The notes below the pieces were generated by a model. That model was not told the origin of the DNA and made no database searches. It saw only the letters and a list, made by a program, of their open reading frames with translations. A stretch of DNA of 64,000 bases from Bugula neritina (Eukaryota > Bryozoa > Gymnolaemata > Cheilostomatida > Bugulidae): the NCBI GenBank assembly GCA_964035545.1, contig OZ037766.1, positions 3,276,001-3,340,000 on the forward strand. Reading direction: 5' to 3'. Both the position numbers and the translations under genes were made by a program. Of this stretch, positions 1-11,570 are shown piece by piece. Each line of letters begins with the position of its first letter. Position 1 is the first letter of the stretch.

Positions 1-288
1 GCAAGATTATTGAGGAAGCAACTCCTGGCTGACTACAACACAAGCTAAAGCCTGCTTTAATACCCCTTTCTAAAAGTACTAAAGAATCTTGGAATTTATT
101 ATAATTTGTAGCATTCTACTCTTTAGTTCGATGTTATGGTTTTGTATATTTGAAATCCCTCTACTACAATATTGAACCAAGATACAACCTGATCTATATA
201 TAAGTCTAAAGTGCAATTATATAATGCTCTATTTATTATAAAGTGTTGTAAAATAGAGAGAAATATAGTTTTAATGATATGATTTTAG

Positions 289-462
289 TTTATTGAAGTC
301 AGCACAAAAAGTAGAGTTACAAGTTTCAAAATTCAGAGATCTAACAATATGTAACATAAAGAGAGCAGCAACTTAACAATGTTTTATCAAAAAGGAGTTT
401 TTAAGTAGAGTAAGGAAATCATAAGAATTTTAGGAGCGAAAGGCTTCAACGTCAGGAGTTAT
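289..462 (-). terminator. A1 exon 3 and poly(A) signal
   Basis: 3'-UTR exon after the acceptor tttacag (minus strand), beginning ATAACTCCTGACGTTGAAGC. AATAAA lies at 294-289. Confidence 0.65.
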
Positions 463-808
463 CTGTAAAATAAATAAAAATAATTTTGATATTATTGCAT
501 AGTATTAGTAATTTATGAAGATGAAATTTGTTTTTGCGGACAAATTATAATAAAAATGTTTTATTATCATTATTATTGTTAAAAAGCGAACTAAAGTAAA
601 TTTTTTAACTTGCATGAATAATATATGCAGAAGTAATTGCAAATTCAGCACTATAAGTTATAAATACTATCATTTTATCAATTATAATATATTTTTACTA
701 TATATCAATACATCTCAGTCCAGTTCACTATACCAAAAGTAATATTATATAGCTGAATCCGGTAACACTCACCCAGGGCAATACGTACACTGCAGTTTCA
801 AGAATGGC

Positions 809-1054
809 TTATTTTCCAAAACCAAAGTTATTTGAGCCAGAAAAGCCAGTCTTTGGATGATGTTTGTTGTGGTTGTTGTAGTACCCATAGGGTCCGTGAC
901 CTTTGTTTTGGTTACCATAGTAACCATAGTTAGATGGTCCATGGTAACCATAGTTAGAAGGTCCGTAGCCCTTATTATGGTAGTTGTGGTATGGGTAGTA
1001 AATAGCAGAGACGAGTGAAAGGCAGACAGCCAATAGGATTGCAATAACCTTCAT
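809..1054 (-). CDS. A1, secreted Gly/Tyr/Asn-rich peptide (family A)
   Basis: 81-aa precursor. Residues 1-17 ([17 protein letters not shown]) are a clear signal peptide with likely cleavage before IYYP. The ~64-residue mature part has about 13 Tyr and 13 Gly, no Cys and no acidic residue, two GPSNYGY(H) repeats, a GPYGYY block and a C-terminal GFGK. I chose the ATG at the start of the signal peptide. The frame stays open upstream only because it runs through intron 1. The predicted minus-strand mRNA has exon 1 ending at 1629, intron 1 1071-1628, exon 2 773-1070, a 3'-UTR intron 463-772, and exon 3 from 462 down. A1 is divergent to A2 and is the left-copy counterpart of A3 and A7. The exact role is unknown. 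A secreted structural, adhesive or defence peptide is an inference from composition. Confidence 0.88.
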   Translation of the reverse strand: MKVIAILLAVCLSLVSAIYYPYHNYHNKGYGPSNYGYHGPSNYGYYGNQNKGHGPYGYYNNHNKHHPKTGFSGSNNFGFGK

Positions 1055-1696
1055 GTTTACAGTTGAGTTTCTACAATGTATAGAATATAGAATTATAAAA
1101 TTTCCATAATCAACCAGTAATATATAATTAAAAAATAAAACTTTTACAACATTATTACAACTCCTTACTTTCAACATTCATAATTTATTAATTAAAGAAC
1201 TTGACAGAATGTGTCTCTACTCTTAAATCAATAAACAATGTAACTTTTCTTATCAATTTAAAGTTTACAAAACACTCTGTTGCAAACTAAATTTATACAT
1301 AAGATTGTGAAAATGTTATGCTTTAAAACTTTCTACTTGATATGTTTAGGTTTTTAAAAAAAAACCTGAATAATATCTGATAATTTCATACTCTTGTTTA
1401 GTTTTATTATAATATGGGTTTACATAAAAGAAATAAAAGTGACAGTGTCATTTTTACATTAAAAACAACGAAGTATAATTCACTATTTATCATTAAATTA
1501 GATAATAAAACTATAGACATTGTTTCATACATGTTCTTTCTGATCATTGTTTTTTAATAATAAATTTTTTAGTCCTTTTTTTTCAAATTGCTAGAATAAT
1601 AATTATATTAACAAAGAAAAGTTCTTACCTTGAGGCTGGATGTGTTGAAGTGTTCAAGTCAATAAAGCATCTGATGAAAAAAAGTAGACCCACGCC

Positions 1697-1704
1697 TTTT
1701 TATA
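1697..1704 (-). promoter_or_regulatory. TATA box of A1
   Basis: TATAAAAA on the minus strand within gaaggTATAAAAAggcg. Exon 1 (from ~1670 to 1629) begins about 30 bp downstream. Confidence 0.75.
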
Positions 1705-2002
1705 CCTTCTGAAGCTGACCATCTCTTAAAGTCATACCCTAGCTAATCTCATGACGAAGCTATTTTAATTACTGCAACAGGCCAATAATGTTCCAATTTC
1801 CTTATCACCAACAGCCTTAATACTTCAATCAAATGTAGACAAGACTTGGTGCTCATCAGCTAAATAATGATGCAAATTATAATCCAACTATAATCTTTCT
1901 CCCAGTGCTGAGGATCAGGCTACCTGCAATATCAGACTCATGGATTCTGCTAAATAAGAACCAAGAAAGGATACTTAGTGCATAGCTTAAGGAAGCCATA
2001 CT

Positions 2003-2012
2003 TGCCGAGTCA
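2003..2012 (-). promoter_or_regulatory. Altered bZIP-like site upstream of A1
   Basis: TGACTCGGCA on the minus strand: the TGACTCA core is broken by one substitution. A3 has the identical change. Confidence 0.4.
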
Positions 2013-4179
2013 TTTAGGTAGACTTTGCTGTATCATAAGGACACACATATATTTCTTATAAACATATCTGATACTTTAAGTTAATATTATATACCCAAGT
2101 AAAGACTAAACAGTTTGTTTTATCAAGAATATCTCGCAAAAAATGTATACAGTATCTCATAATTAACAACAAAAATAATATTACTGGCCATAATTATAAG
2201 ATGCTATATTTTATATTAAATTAATATTATGCAATGTGTACCATTGAATCAATAATTTTTCGTTTAATCTTTTGAGAACTAAAATCAATCATAATATGTC
2301 TTTTCAGTCACATATGATACATAAGTAGCTAAAGTGCACCTTAGTAATGCTATACTTTCTAAAGCTATATATGCTGGTATGAAGTTGCTAGAATTTTCAC
2401 ATGTGTTCTGCATGGCTTTTTTTATAAATTAGACTGCATAAAAACTACTTAAGCAGAATGTAATATGATTATAATATATTTCGAAATATTATATTACAGT
2501 TAATCTTTTTCTAGATCTTAGTATTATGAGTCAGAATAAACTAAAACAGCATAATTCTTGAACTTGTAGTTGGACAAACTAGCAATCTAAAGTGATCTTA
2601 AGATACAGCAGTCAAAAGAGCTTGTAGTTCAAAAACATTTATGTAGGCCTAATTAAAAGTTCGCAGTAAAACCATGATTTAAACAAGGCAGTCTTTTTGT
2701 TTAATTGATTTCATTTGCATAAATTTATATTTTTGTTTTAAATTACATAAACTAATATGTCACTAAATTATTCTATGTGTAAAAAATATTCAAATACTAA
2801 AAATATTTCAAGCATTTATAATAAAAGACATTAGGCTAAAAGTTTTACGGTCATACAGTTTAAATTGGTAAGAGATCTATTCAAACTCACAAAAAAATCA
2901 TTTTAATTTATTTAGTACACATCAACAAGTTAGGACCAAAATTAAAGTTTGCTCAAAATTTATTGTAAGAATTTACTACATATATATGGGGTAATTTTAT
3001 GTGCTGATTCTAACTATACATAGCAAGATAAGAGTTAGTAATGAGGAGTCCTGCAACGTATTAAAGCGCAACATTCTTGTCATATATGAGCTAAATATAT
3101 AATAAACTGACCGTGATGGTTTTTCATTTGGAAATACTAAATTTTATCAACAATTATTACAAAAACTACATAAGATTATGCAAATTATATTAATGCATAA
3201 AGAAAATTTCTATTTTTGTCAAAATATAATTTTCATCATTAAAGTTTTATATTTTAATTTTATATATATAATGAAGAACTTCCTTAAATATGACAAAAAC
3301 TTTTTTCTGTTGCTTTTCAAGCAGATTGTTTGACTACCGGTTCAAGATGTTTATATACAGATTTAATTTAGTCTTAGTACTAAGTGCTATAAGTATACTA
3401 ATTTCTTATTGGTCTAGAACAAGATTAATTATAATACCCTACGTCATATGATATATTATAATCTCATTACACTATGTCATAAACAGTGAGACGACATATT
3501 TAGCATTTCTAATTTCTATGCAATCTAGTACAAAAATAAGTACATTTGCATGTTAAAAATATCCAAGTAGTATAACATTAATTAAAGTAACATATATTGG
3601 AATTTAAACTTTTATTTCAAAATTGAATATTTTTTTCTGCATGCAAATCACGTTGTGGTAGAACTTGAAAACAAAAGTTTATTTTTTATTCGAAAGTTTT
3701 TTTAGTACTTGCTTAAAAAAAGTGTAATCATTTTTTAAGTTGTATTTGCCTATAAAATCTCAGATATGTTTATTTTCAGTAACATGTGTGCTGCTGTGTG
3801 TAGCTGTAAACATTTTAAATTAGACTAATCAATATATCTAGCCAGCTATAAGTAAAATAATTTTTTTGAAATTCAGTGGTAATAATATGGTGAACAAATT
3901 TAATAATTGAAGTTTGATTTATTTTAATCTCTATAAGTTTGTGCTGTTAAAATACACTCAAACAACATATGTACACATAATATATTATAGAAAGGCATTG
4001 ATATAATAATTGTTAATGTTATTTGGAGTCAGTTATGTGAATATTGTATATATATACTTTTTGTATAATATTATTGATGAAAAAAATTTTCAGCCTGTAC
4101 TTATATCTATAACAATAGCCTAAAACATTGAATCTTTTTTAGACAAAGTTTTGTTACAATACAGAAAAGTCTGCTTAAA

Positions 4180-4189
4180 TGACTCAGCA
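4180..4189 (+). promoter_or_regulatory. bZIP/MARE-like site upstream of A2
   Basis: TGACTCAGCA, an AP-1 core TGACTCA extended by GCA as in Maf recognition half elements, ~350 bp upstream of the TATA box. The same site sits at the same place in the other A genes. Binding is an inference from the motif. Confidence 0.5.
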
Positions 4190-4538
4190 AGTTTGACATC
4201 CAACAATCTGTGCACTAAGTATCTTGTTTTGCTTTTTATTTAGCAAAATGAATGATTCTTATATTGCAGGTAGCCTGATTAATAATACTGAGAGAAAGAT
4301 TAGCTTATAGATTATAATTTTTACATCACTATTTATAGCTGAGCTCATGAGCACCAAGTCTTGTCTGCATTTGATTGAAATATTAAAGCTAATGATGATA
4401 AGCAAATTATTACAGCATTTTTGGCTTCTTGCAAATAGTAGAATAGCTGTAAGATGATCCAATGGCGGGTAAGTTAATTTCACATAGCTACGTCATGAGA
4501 TTAGGGTATGACTTTAAAATATCAACAGGTTCAGAAGG

Positions 4539-4547
4539 TATAAAAAA
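4539..4547 (+). promoter_or_regulatory. TATA box of A2
   Basis: TATAAAAAA follows the conserved TCAGAAGG. The likely transcription start is near 4565-4572 (TTTCATTTCATCA context), which gives a ~45-nt non-coding exon 1. Confidence 0.75.
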
Positions 4548-5121
4548 GGCTCGAGTCTGTTTCATTTCATCAAATGCTTTATTGACTTGAACACTTCAAC
4601 ACAGCCAGCCTCAAGGTAAGAACTTTTTTTGTTAATATTAATTTAGCAATTTGAATACATTATAGGAGTAGAACTAAAATAAAAAAAATGATAAGAAAGA
4701 ATATGAACCAATGTGCGTTAGTTTTATTATTTAGTAATGCTAGAAAATAAACTATGTTCCCAATCGTTTTTATTGCGAAAAACATTATACAAGTTTATAT
4801 TTTTATTTTAAATGCATATTAAAACCATAAACAGTGGTATAAAATTATCAACAAATAGTTAGTTTTATTCTTAAAAATATTTAAAACTTAAACAATATTC
4901 TATGACCATGTGTTGTGCAAATTTATTTTCTTGCATTAATAGAGTGTTCTGTAAACTTCAAGTCAATAAGAAAAGTAACAACGTTTATTAAGGAGTAAAA
5001 ATATTTTGGTTTTTTTAAAGTAATTCGTGAATGCAAAAATTTAAAACTTGAAATTTTGCAATAAAAAAAATTTTGCTATAGACTTTTATTCTATGTATAT
5101 TGTAGAAATTCAACTGTAAAC

Positions 5122-5364
5122 ATGAAGGTAATTGCAATTCTATTGGCCGTCTGCCTTTCACTCGTTTCTGCTATCTACTACCCAAACCACAACTACCATA
5201 ATAAGGGCTATGGACCTTCCAACTATGGTTACTATGGACCATCTAACTATGGTTACTATGGTAACCAAAACAATGGCCACGGACCCTATGGGTACTACAA
5301 CAACCACAACAAACATCATCCAAAGACTGGTTTTTCTGGCTCTAATTTTAGTTTTGGAAAATAA
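5122..5364 (+). CDS. A2, secreted Gly/Tyr/Asn-rich peptide (family A)
   Basis: 80-aa precursor with the same 17-residue signal peptide as A1. The mature part repeats GPSNYGYY twice, then runs through GNQNNGHGPYGYYNNHNKHH to a tail ending FSFGK, one residue shorter than the NNFGFGK type. Exon 1 ends at 4615 (tcaag|gtaag). Intron 1 is 4616-5105. Exon 2 is 5106-5396 and carries the whole CDS. The 3'-UTR intron is 5397-5699, and exon 3 starts at 5700. The stop lies only 32 nt before the downstream junction. Read with A1 it forms a head-to-head pair across a ~2.8 kb intergenic region. A4 and A6 are its counterparts in the other two cassette copies. Confidence 0.88.
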   Translation: MKVIAILLAVCLSLVSAIYYPNHNYHNKGYGPSNYGYYGPSNYGYYGNQNNGHGPYGYYNNHNKHHPKTGFSGSNFSFGK

Positions 5365-5699
5365 ACCATCCTTGAAATGGCAGTATACTGCCCTGAGTGA
5401 GTGTTACCTCATTTAACTAATATTTTACAGTGTATTGAGCTGGACTGGGATGTATAATTGATGTAGTAGAAACCTATAATTAATAGCATGAATTTATTGC
5501 TACTAGTGCTGAATACACTATTGTGTCTGCAAAATATTCATGCAAGTTGAAAAAGTCACATTAGTACGTTTCTTAACAATAATATCGATACATAAATTAA
5601 CAATTTTATTATGACTTCAGTCCGCAGCAATAACTTCGTCCTGATGCTTACTCTAATATTGTGCAACATATTAATTTTTCTTTTTAATTTATTTTGCAG

Positions 5700-5871
5700 G
5701 TAACTCCTGATGTTGAAACCTGGATCTCCTTATTCTTCTAATTTGTCATAACTACGTAAATTTTAAAGCTTCTTTGTTATAAAATATGTTTAAATTGCTG
5801 CTCCATTTGCACTATGTTGTTATATCTTTTAATTATGAAACTTTCAGCTCTATTTCTGTAACTTTAATAAA
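5700..5871 (+). terminator. A2 exon 3 and poly(A) signal
   Basis: Acceptor attttgcag at 5699. The exon begins GTAACTCCTGATGTTGAAAC. AATAAA at 5866-5871. Confidence 0.68.
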
Positions 5872-7059
5872 CTATAAATATTTTATAAAAGTAATTTTTT
5901 TTTTTAAAACACTTTTTAACAAACAGAGCGCTTTATAATAATAGCATTGCAAACTTATATAGATGAAAGAATACAGACCTATAAATATTTCAATATATTC
6001 ATAAATAACTTAATTAACTTACAAACCTTGGTGTTTCTAGCAACACTGACTAAATAGCAGAGCAATATATATAATAATTAAACTCGAAAACTTTCTAGGA
6101 CTTTTAAAATTTAATCTTATACATGGTATATAATAAAAGCATCGGCTGGTATTGTCATCAGCTTGGAGTTGTTCCTTCAATGTTATTGATTTTAAGTCAG
6201 CTTTAGGAGTTGAAGTTTTCTGAAATGCAATGTTTATTAACAACAACATATGATTTTAACTAATATTACATTAATCTATACTGTATACAGTTTAGATTAA
6301 TATAATATAATATATTATATATAAAATAATACATATAACTTCTTGTATGCTTCCTGAAACATTCTAAAGGTGGGCTCTAGCTAGAGTTATGAAGTTTTAA
6401 AAATAAGTTTTGCAAAACAACATTAGAACATATTATAACAATCAACTTTCCTACAGAACTATCAACTTTTTATAATCTTACATTTGTCACTGAAATTATT
6501 ACATAGTTTGTTGAAATTAGTATATCATTATATAATCGTTCTTATAGATGCAGACCTCATTCTAAAATTTTCAATTTGCTAGATCTCAGTTTTAGTTATT
6601 TTTATATTTTTTGTCATCAAAGATTAAATTAACTCTATATATGATCATAAAACATTATTCATCAGTGATCTCATATGTGAACAAAATTGTATAGTTTGTT
6701 TTAACACAACAATTAAAATTAGTGATGCATTTCAATGTTTAATATTATATTATTAAGCTACATCAATCACTTATGGTGCTGTTCTAGGATAATGCAGTAA
6801 ATTGAGACTTGCTATATTTAATTTATTTTTGATGCAATATTGCGTCTTGAAGTGAAATTTGCACAAGTTTTTATAATCATTATCTTACAGATTCTGCTAA
6901 TGCATATAAACAAAGTTTATAGTTAATTCCTCAATTGCATTGCAATTATGTGAGCCTTAATATTATATCTTTTTCAAAAATATTCTAATTTCTAGCTTTT
7001 GTGTTGTTCTTTATCAGTTGTTAAAAACATAAAAAGTGCTAATTGTAAAACAGTTAAAT

Positions 7060-8350
7060 GCATGATATATTGCATTGTATAATTTGCTCTAAATTCAAAT
7101 GTAATTATTTAAAAACTGTGAATAAAAAAACAAATCTTGTCAATTTAACTCTGCATGGGTTCTTTTAGCTAAAAATTGTATTCTTTATAGCATTTATAAT
7201 AATAGAGCTCATCATCAAAAGACCCTATAGGAGGTGTAAAAATAGAAGTAGCTATTTCATTGGAAATTCCATAGAAGCTTATATTCCAAAAATATTTTTG
7301 TTGGTAATTCTGGTGAATAGATTCTACCACTGAAGCACTTGTGTTTATATATCTTTTAATAATTTTATATTTTAGCTGAAATAATGATGTTCAAATTTTT
7401 ATATGTATCTAAAAGCAAAGCCTTGCAGCTTGAGCTTGCAAAGTAGATTATAGTGCTTAAATTTATTAAGACTCTATAGCAGAAATTGTGACATGAAAAA
7501 ATTAATAAGACATATATTTGTTATTTTGATATCTCTTAGAACGGATGATTTTTTATAATTTCATACGAATCACATGACTTGTCTATTTTGTTATCTAAGC
7601 AAAGTATTTCCTGATGATCGGCTCTTATTTTGGGATTTCTTCTGTCACATTCTAATCCAAATAATCTCTCAATTTTGCTGATCGTGCTTCCTGAAGTGGT
7701 GGCATGCAAGCACACTCCGTGATCAGCTTTACGGGAGTTATCTTTGCTGAGTCATCCAGGTAAATCTTTTTACATCATCAAAACTCTTCCCTAGCAACAC
7801 AGTCTCTGAGATTTTGGAATATTCCTCCATTACCAGATCTTTATAATTTCTATACTATGGAACTCTGGGAAAAATGTTTAATTTGCTATAGGCATAAGAA
7901 CTATTATTCATATTATATTATAATATACTAAAATAAACATGTTATTATGTATGTGTACAAACATCTCAACAGATCAAACAACATTTAACTCCATCCACAT
8001 AACACCACTACTTAACTGCAATTATAAAAATGTGCAAAAAACCAAGTAAAAAGACTTTAAATTAGTTATACATTTATCTTTAAATAAGTTTAACAATTAC
8101 CACTATTCCAAATCACACATTTGGATAAGAATATAATACATTAATAATTGTTTACCTTTTGCAGTTTATGCTGCATTCAGTAATAATTGCGTCAATTTGG
8201 CAGTTTATGCTGTGTTCAGCTATACATTTTATTATTTCTGCACCTTATATGGCAGCTCAATAAACAAGACTGATAAAACAGCTTTAGATCTTCAATATCG
8301 TGAGTTTGATACGACATAACATATATGATGAATAAATAAATAAATAAATA
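7060..8350 (+). repeat. Block with relic A-type promoter (left copy)
   Basis: The reverse complement occurs at 26970-28300. Around 7600-7800 it keeps A-promoter features on the minus strand, including TGACTCAGCA (as TGCTGAGTCA at 7745-7754), but no exon follows. No gene was found. Confidence 0.6.
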
Positions 8351-8694
<344 letters not shown>

Positions 8695-8788
8695 ATGTAT
8701 ATGTACACATGTATATGTACGCATGTATACGTATACGTGTATACGTATACGTGTATACGTATACGTGTATACATATACATACATATTA
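8695..8788. repeat. GTATAC/GTATAT tandem palindromic repeat
   Basis: Alternating purine-pyrimidine sequence made of repeated GTATACGTATACGT units, each self-complementary, next to the (CA)n tract. Confidence 0.85.
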
Positions 8789-9801
8789 TATTTGTTTCAG
8801 CAACATTATTAATTGATACTGCATCATTGCAAGTGTAAAATAAAGTAATTTTGTTTGAAGAAAACACAACTCTAACAATAAAGATACTCAATAGATAGTT
8901 ATTAAAACTGGTTTGGCTTAAATATAAACCTAAATTTTGAAAAACCTCTAGAAAAAGCTCCTTAAAGCAGTTGTCTACTGCTGTAGATAATTTTACAAGA
9001 TAACACAATTCTTTTGTGCAAGCAGCAATATTAGTTTGCAAATAAAATCTGGAGCTTTTAAACATATAATGCACTTTTTAAAGCATGAAGTTAGGTTAAA
9101 TATTTTTCGCAAATCCATAAATTTTGTTTAGCTGTGCAGCATGTCTATGAATTCTAAATCGTTTATAGAGCTACAATACATATTAAGTCTTTATCATTTT
9201 ATTTGACTTTAAATAGGACTATACAATTTGTATAATTGTGCTGGCACACATCATTATTTCTAAAATATCTTTCCTATTGTTTTTTTAGATTTTGGCTCAA
9301 GAAACTCATATGCTTTAATTCTCAATATACTTCATTTATCTGCAAATTTTTTAGTTGTGGTTGGTATATATATAGAAAATTGTTCTATTTACTTGATAGC
9401 TATATATAGTAATCTGTCTTAAAATGGCAGGTGTAATGAGTGTCAAATAAACAAGTAATTAAATAACAATGAATACATTTACTCAAACTAAATATACAAT
9501 CTGCACATATAATTTTGACTATAGAAAAAAACACGTATCACTGCTACAATTATATTTAGTATACTAAAAGCAATTGTTTTCATTGCTAAACTAGAATACT
9601 CAATAAAGCGTTTTTCATGAAACACCTGCTAATTTATTCTTATTTCACAGCTACCGTAAACCCCAATCTGGAACAGGTAGATATATATTATATGCAAAGT
9701 ACAAGAACTTAAACACACTAGTGCAATAGCTCCATAATATTATTATGGTAACAATAAGGTAGATCAATAATTGAAATGAGCAGAAATTTATTTGGATAAA
9801 T

Positions 9802-9957
9802 TTTATTGAAAATAACAATCAACAAGATAACTAAACAAAAAACAAACTTTCAACCAACATTTTTAAAATTATCAAGCAACAATGTAACAATTAGTTAAAG
9901 CAAATTGTGTAGTTGTCAGGATCCTCAGGCAGCATCGGTTCTTCAAAGTCAGCATTC
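9802..9957 (-). terminator. B1 exon 3 and poly(A) signal
   Basis: Acceptor tttatgcag on the minus strand, conserved exon (GATGCTGCCTGAGGATCC inside), AATAAA at 9807-9802. Confidence 0.65.
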
Positions 9958-10335
9958 CTGCATAAAGCAGAAAAAATTATAAACCACATTTTTTATGAAT
10001 AAATGCAAATATGATTTTGTTATTCAACTATAATAATTATGATATTTCATGAAAAAGATGAATTTTTTATAACTTTTTCTCAATATAGAATTATTTCAGC
10101 TGTAACTAGAGCAGAAAATGTGAAGCCTTGATGAGTCTAAAAGAGTTTGATATTATTGGAATAAATATATATCAAATTAAATTGAATAATTGAAATTGAA
10201 ATAAAATTGAATAATTAATTATAATCACCCAATAATAACTGTATATGCGTGCATATATATTATACAATAATATTGTATAGCAAACCCTTTCATTTATAAA
10301 TGTTACTTACATTTATCAGGTTTTAAAACAAAAAT

Positions 10336-10545
10336 TTATCCTCTGTAATAATAGCTACCGCGTCTCCTGTGTGTGTTGTGGTATCCCCTGTTGTTATAGG
10401 ATCTGTAGCTGTTGTAACCCCTGTTGTAGTTGTTGTAGCGTCTGTAGCTAGATGGCCTGTAGCTGTTGTAGCGGTAGTTGTTGTAACGGTAAGCAGCTGA
10501 GGCAAGCACAAGGCAGACAGCCAATAGGATTGCAATGACCTTCAT
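10336..10545 (-). CDS. B1, secreted Tyr/Arg/Asn-rich peptide (family B)
   Basis: 69-aa precursor. The signal peptide [17 protein letters not shown] is nearly identical to that of family A. The 52-residue mature part has about 15 Tyr and 12 Arg, no Cys and no Asp or Glu, so it is extremely basic. It is built of YNNY, YNSYR and NRGYNSYR steps and ends RRRGSYYYRG. Predicted exons on the minus strand: exon 1 from 11202 upward to the start site, intron 1 10562-11201 (ctccaag|gtgagc), exon 2 10311-10561, 3'-UTR intron 9958-10310, exon 3 from 9957 down. The 5'-UTR bases just before the ATG match family A, so A and B share recent ancestry in this exon. B2 is the inverted-repeat partner and has one additional 7-residue repeat. 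Confidence 0.86.
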   Translation of the reverse strand: MKVIAILLAVCLVLASAAYRYNNYRYNSYRPSSYRRYNNYNRGYNSYRSYNNRGYHNTHRRRGSYYYRG

Positions 10546-11265
10546 GTTTACAGTTGGAAGTCTAAAACACAATAAATAAAAGTTGATACAGTGAACGAAA
10601 CAGGTTATATTTCTCATAATTAATTATTAAAAATAATGGCTTGTAGCTGGAACTGTTAGGCCAATACATTAGTGTTAGAGTTGGATTCCAAATATATTAA
10701 CTAAACTCTATAATCAGAAGTTATAAACCCAATTAATATTTTTTTAATTTTGTAGCCAGACTGTGGTATTTGCGCAGTTAAGAGTTTTATTTAAAAAGTT
10801 GTTTATTTGAAAGCTGCTTTTAAAAATTTATTCAATCAAATTATTATTATTAAATCCTTGCAAATTTGCTGTGCTAAAAGCTACCTTCATTAGAAAAAAA
10901 TTAACTCCTATAGATTGAAACAATTATATTGCACTCATTTATAATGCATCTCTATAAGTGAAACAAGTATATAACTTACATGCAATGCCTTAAATATGAC
11001 TATACAGTACAACGGAAACATAACATTATTTCATTGTTGCTTATATGCATGAATATTATAATTATTTTCTTATGAAACAAACTAAATCTTTTATTTTTTA
11101 ACGTATAAAAAGAAATACATTTTGAATTTTTTTAAATACACTCCAAAAAATATTCTAATAAAAAAATTAAAAGAAATATATATATATAACCGATAGCTCA
11201 CCTTGGAGAATGATGCTGTAGTAAAACAAGTATAAAACTCTATGAAAGCTTTTGAAAATTTCTCT

Positions 11266-11274
11266 CTTTTTATA
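11266..11274 (-). promoter_or_regulatory. TATA box of B1
   Basis: TATAAAAAG on the minus strand inside a block almost identical to the B2 promoter (38625-38633). Confidence 0.75.
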
Positions 11275-11279
11275 CTTCT

Positions 11280-11570
11280 TTCAAACAGGACACACTACTT
11301 TCTAATTAACCTAAATGACTTGCCAAAATGTAGGAATTGTTTATTGTTTCCTATTTGTGTTCTTGCATAAATTAGTTTTACTAATTGAAAGTACACATCG
11401 GCAATGTTGGCAATACACTAATCCTGTCATCAATGTCTATAAACATGGCCAGGTGACTGCAGACGGGCCGGCGTTAATAGCCAAATGCGGCATTTCTTAC
11501 TCATCAGCTTGTCTGTCTCTGCATCTTTTTAACAGAAGCACAAAGGTTTTGAAATGTCAACTCTAATTGA
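11280..11570. promoter_or_regulatory. Highly conserved B1 proximal promoter block
   Basis: This block lies directly upstream of the B1 TATA box. It is almost identical (four differences over ~250 bp by eye) to 38330-38620 upstream of B2, while the next few hundred bases are much more diverged. It is locally G+C-richer and has a CAGGTG E-box in CCAGGTGACTGCAG. An 83-codon plus-strand frame is open through it, but the four differences all change amino acids. Regulatory constraint therefore fits better than coding. Confidence 0.5.

Larger units (their letters stand above)
1..6880 (+). repeat. Divergent A-pair cassette, copy I (cut by window start)
   Basis: Contains A1 and A2 back to back. The first bases match 13364 onward, and the similarity continues to ~6880 (copy II ends ~20163). 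The A1-A2 intergenic region (1711-4538) carries no supported gene. It is itself symmetrical: each side has the same upstream elements in opposite orientation. Confidence 0.75.

Noticed and set aside
1054-1177. Upstream in-frame extension of A1 and A3 (41 extra codons), and similar extensions of A5, A7, B1 and B2
   Set aside because: The extension reads through the intron 1 acceptor (cattgtag). The mature mRNA starts exon 2 only ~16 nt before the signal-peptide ATG.
5132-5416. Thr-rich overlapping frame (runs of TTTTTT) inside A2 and equivalents in all A, B and C genes
   Set aside because: It is the +1 shadow of TAC-AAC (Tyr-Asn) codon runs. Its presence everywhere follows from the main-frame repeats, it lacks a signal peptide, and the signal-peptide frame is the one with conserved protein features.
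9642-9680. Possible mini-exon (acceptor tttcacag, CTACCGTAAACCCC, donor gtagat) resembling SYRKP of family C
   Set aside because: The inverted copy near 40.25 kb does not preserve the reading, and no adjoining exons were found.
11315-11566. 83-codon ORF upstream of B1, and its copy at 38333-38584
   Set aside because: It is open in both arms, but all four differences change amino acids, it overlaps a promoter block, and it has no signal peptide or domain.
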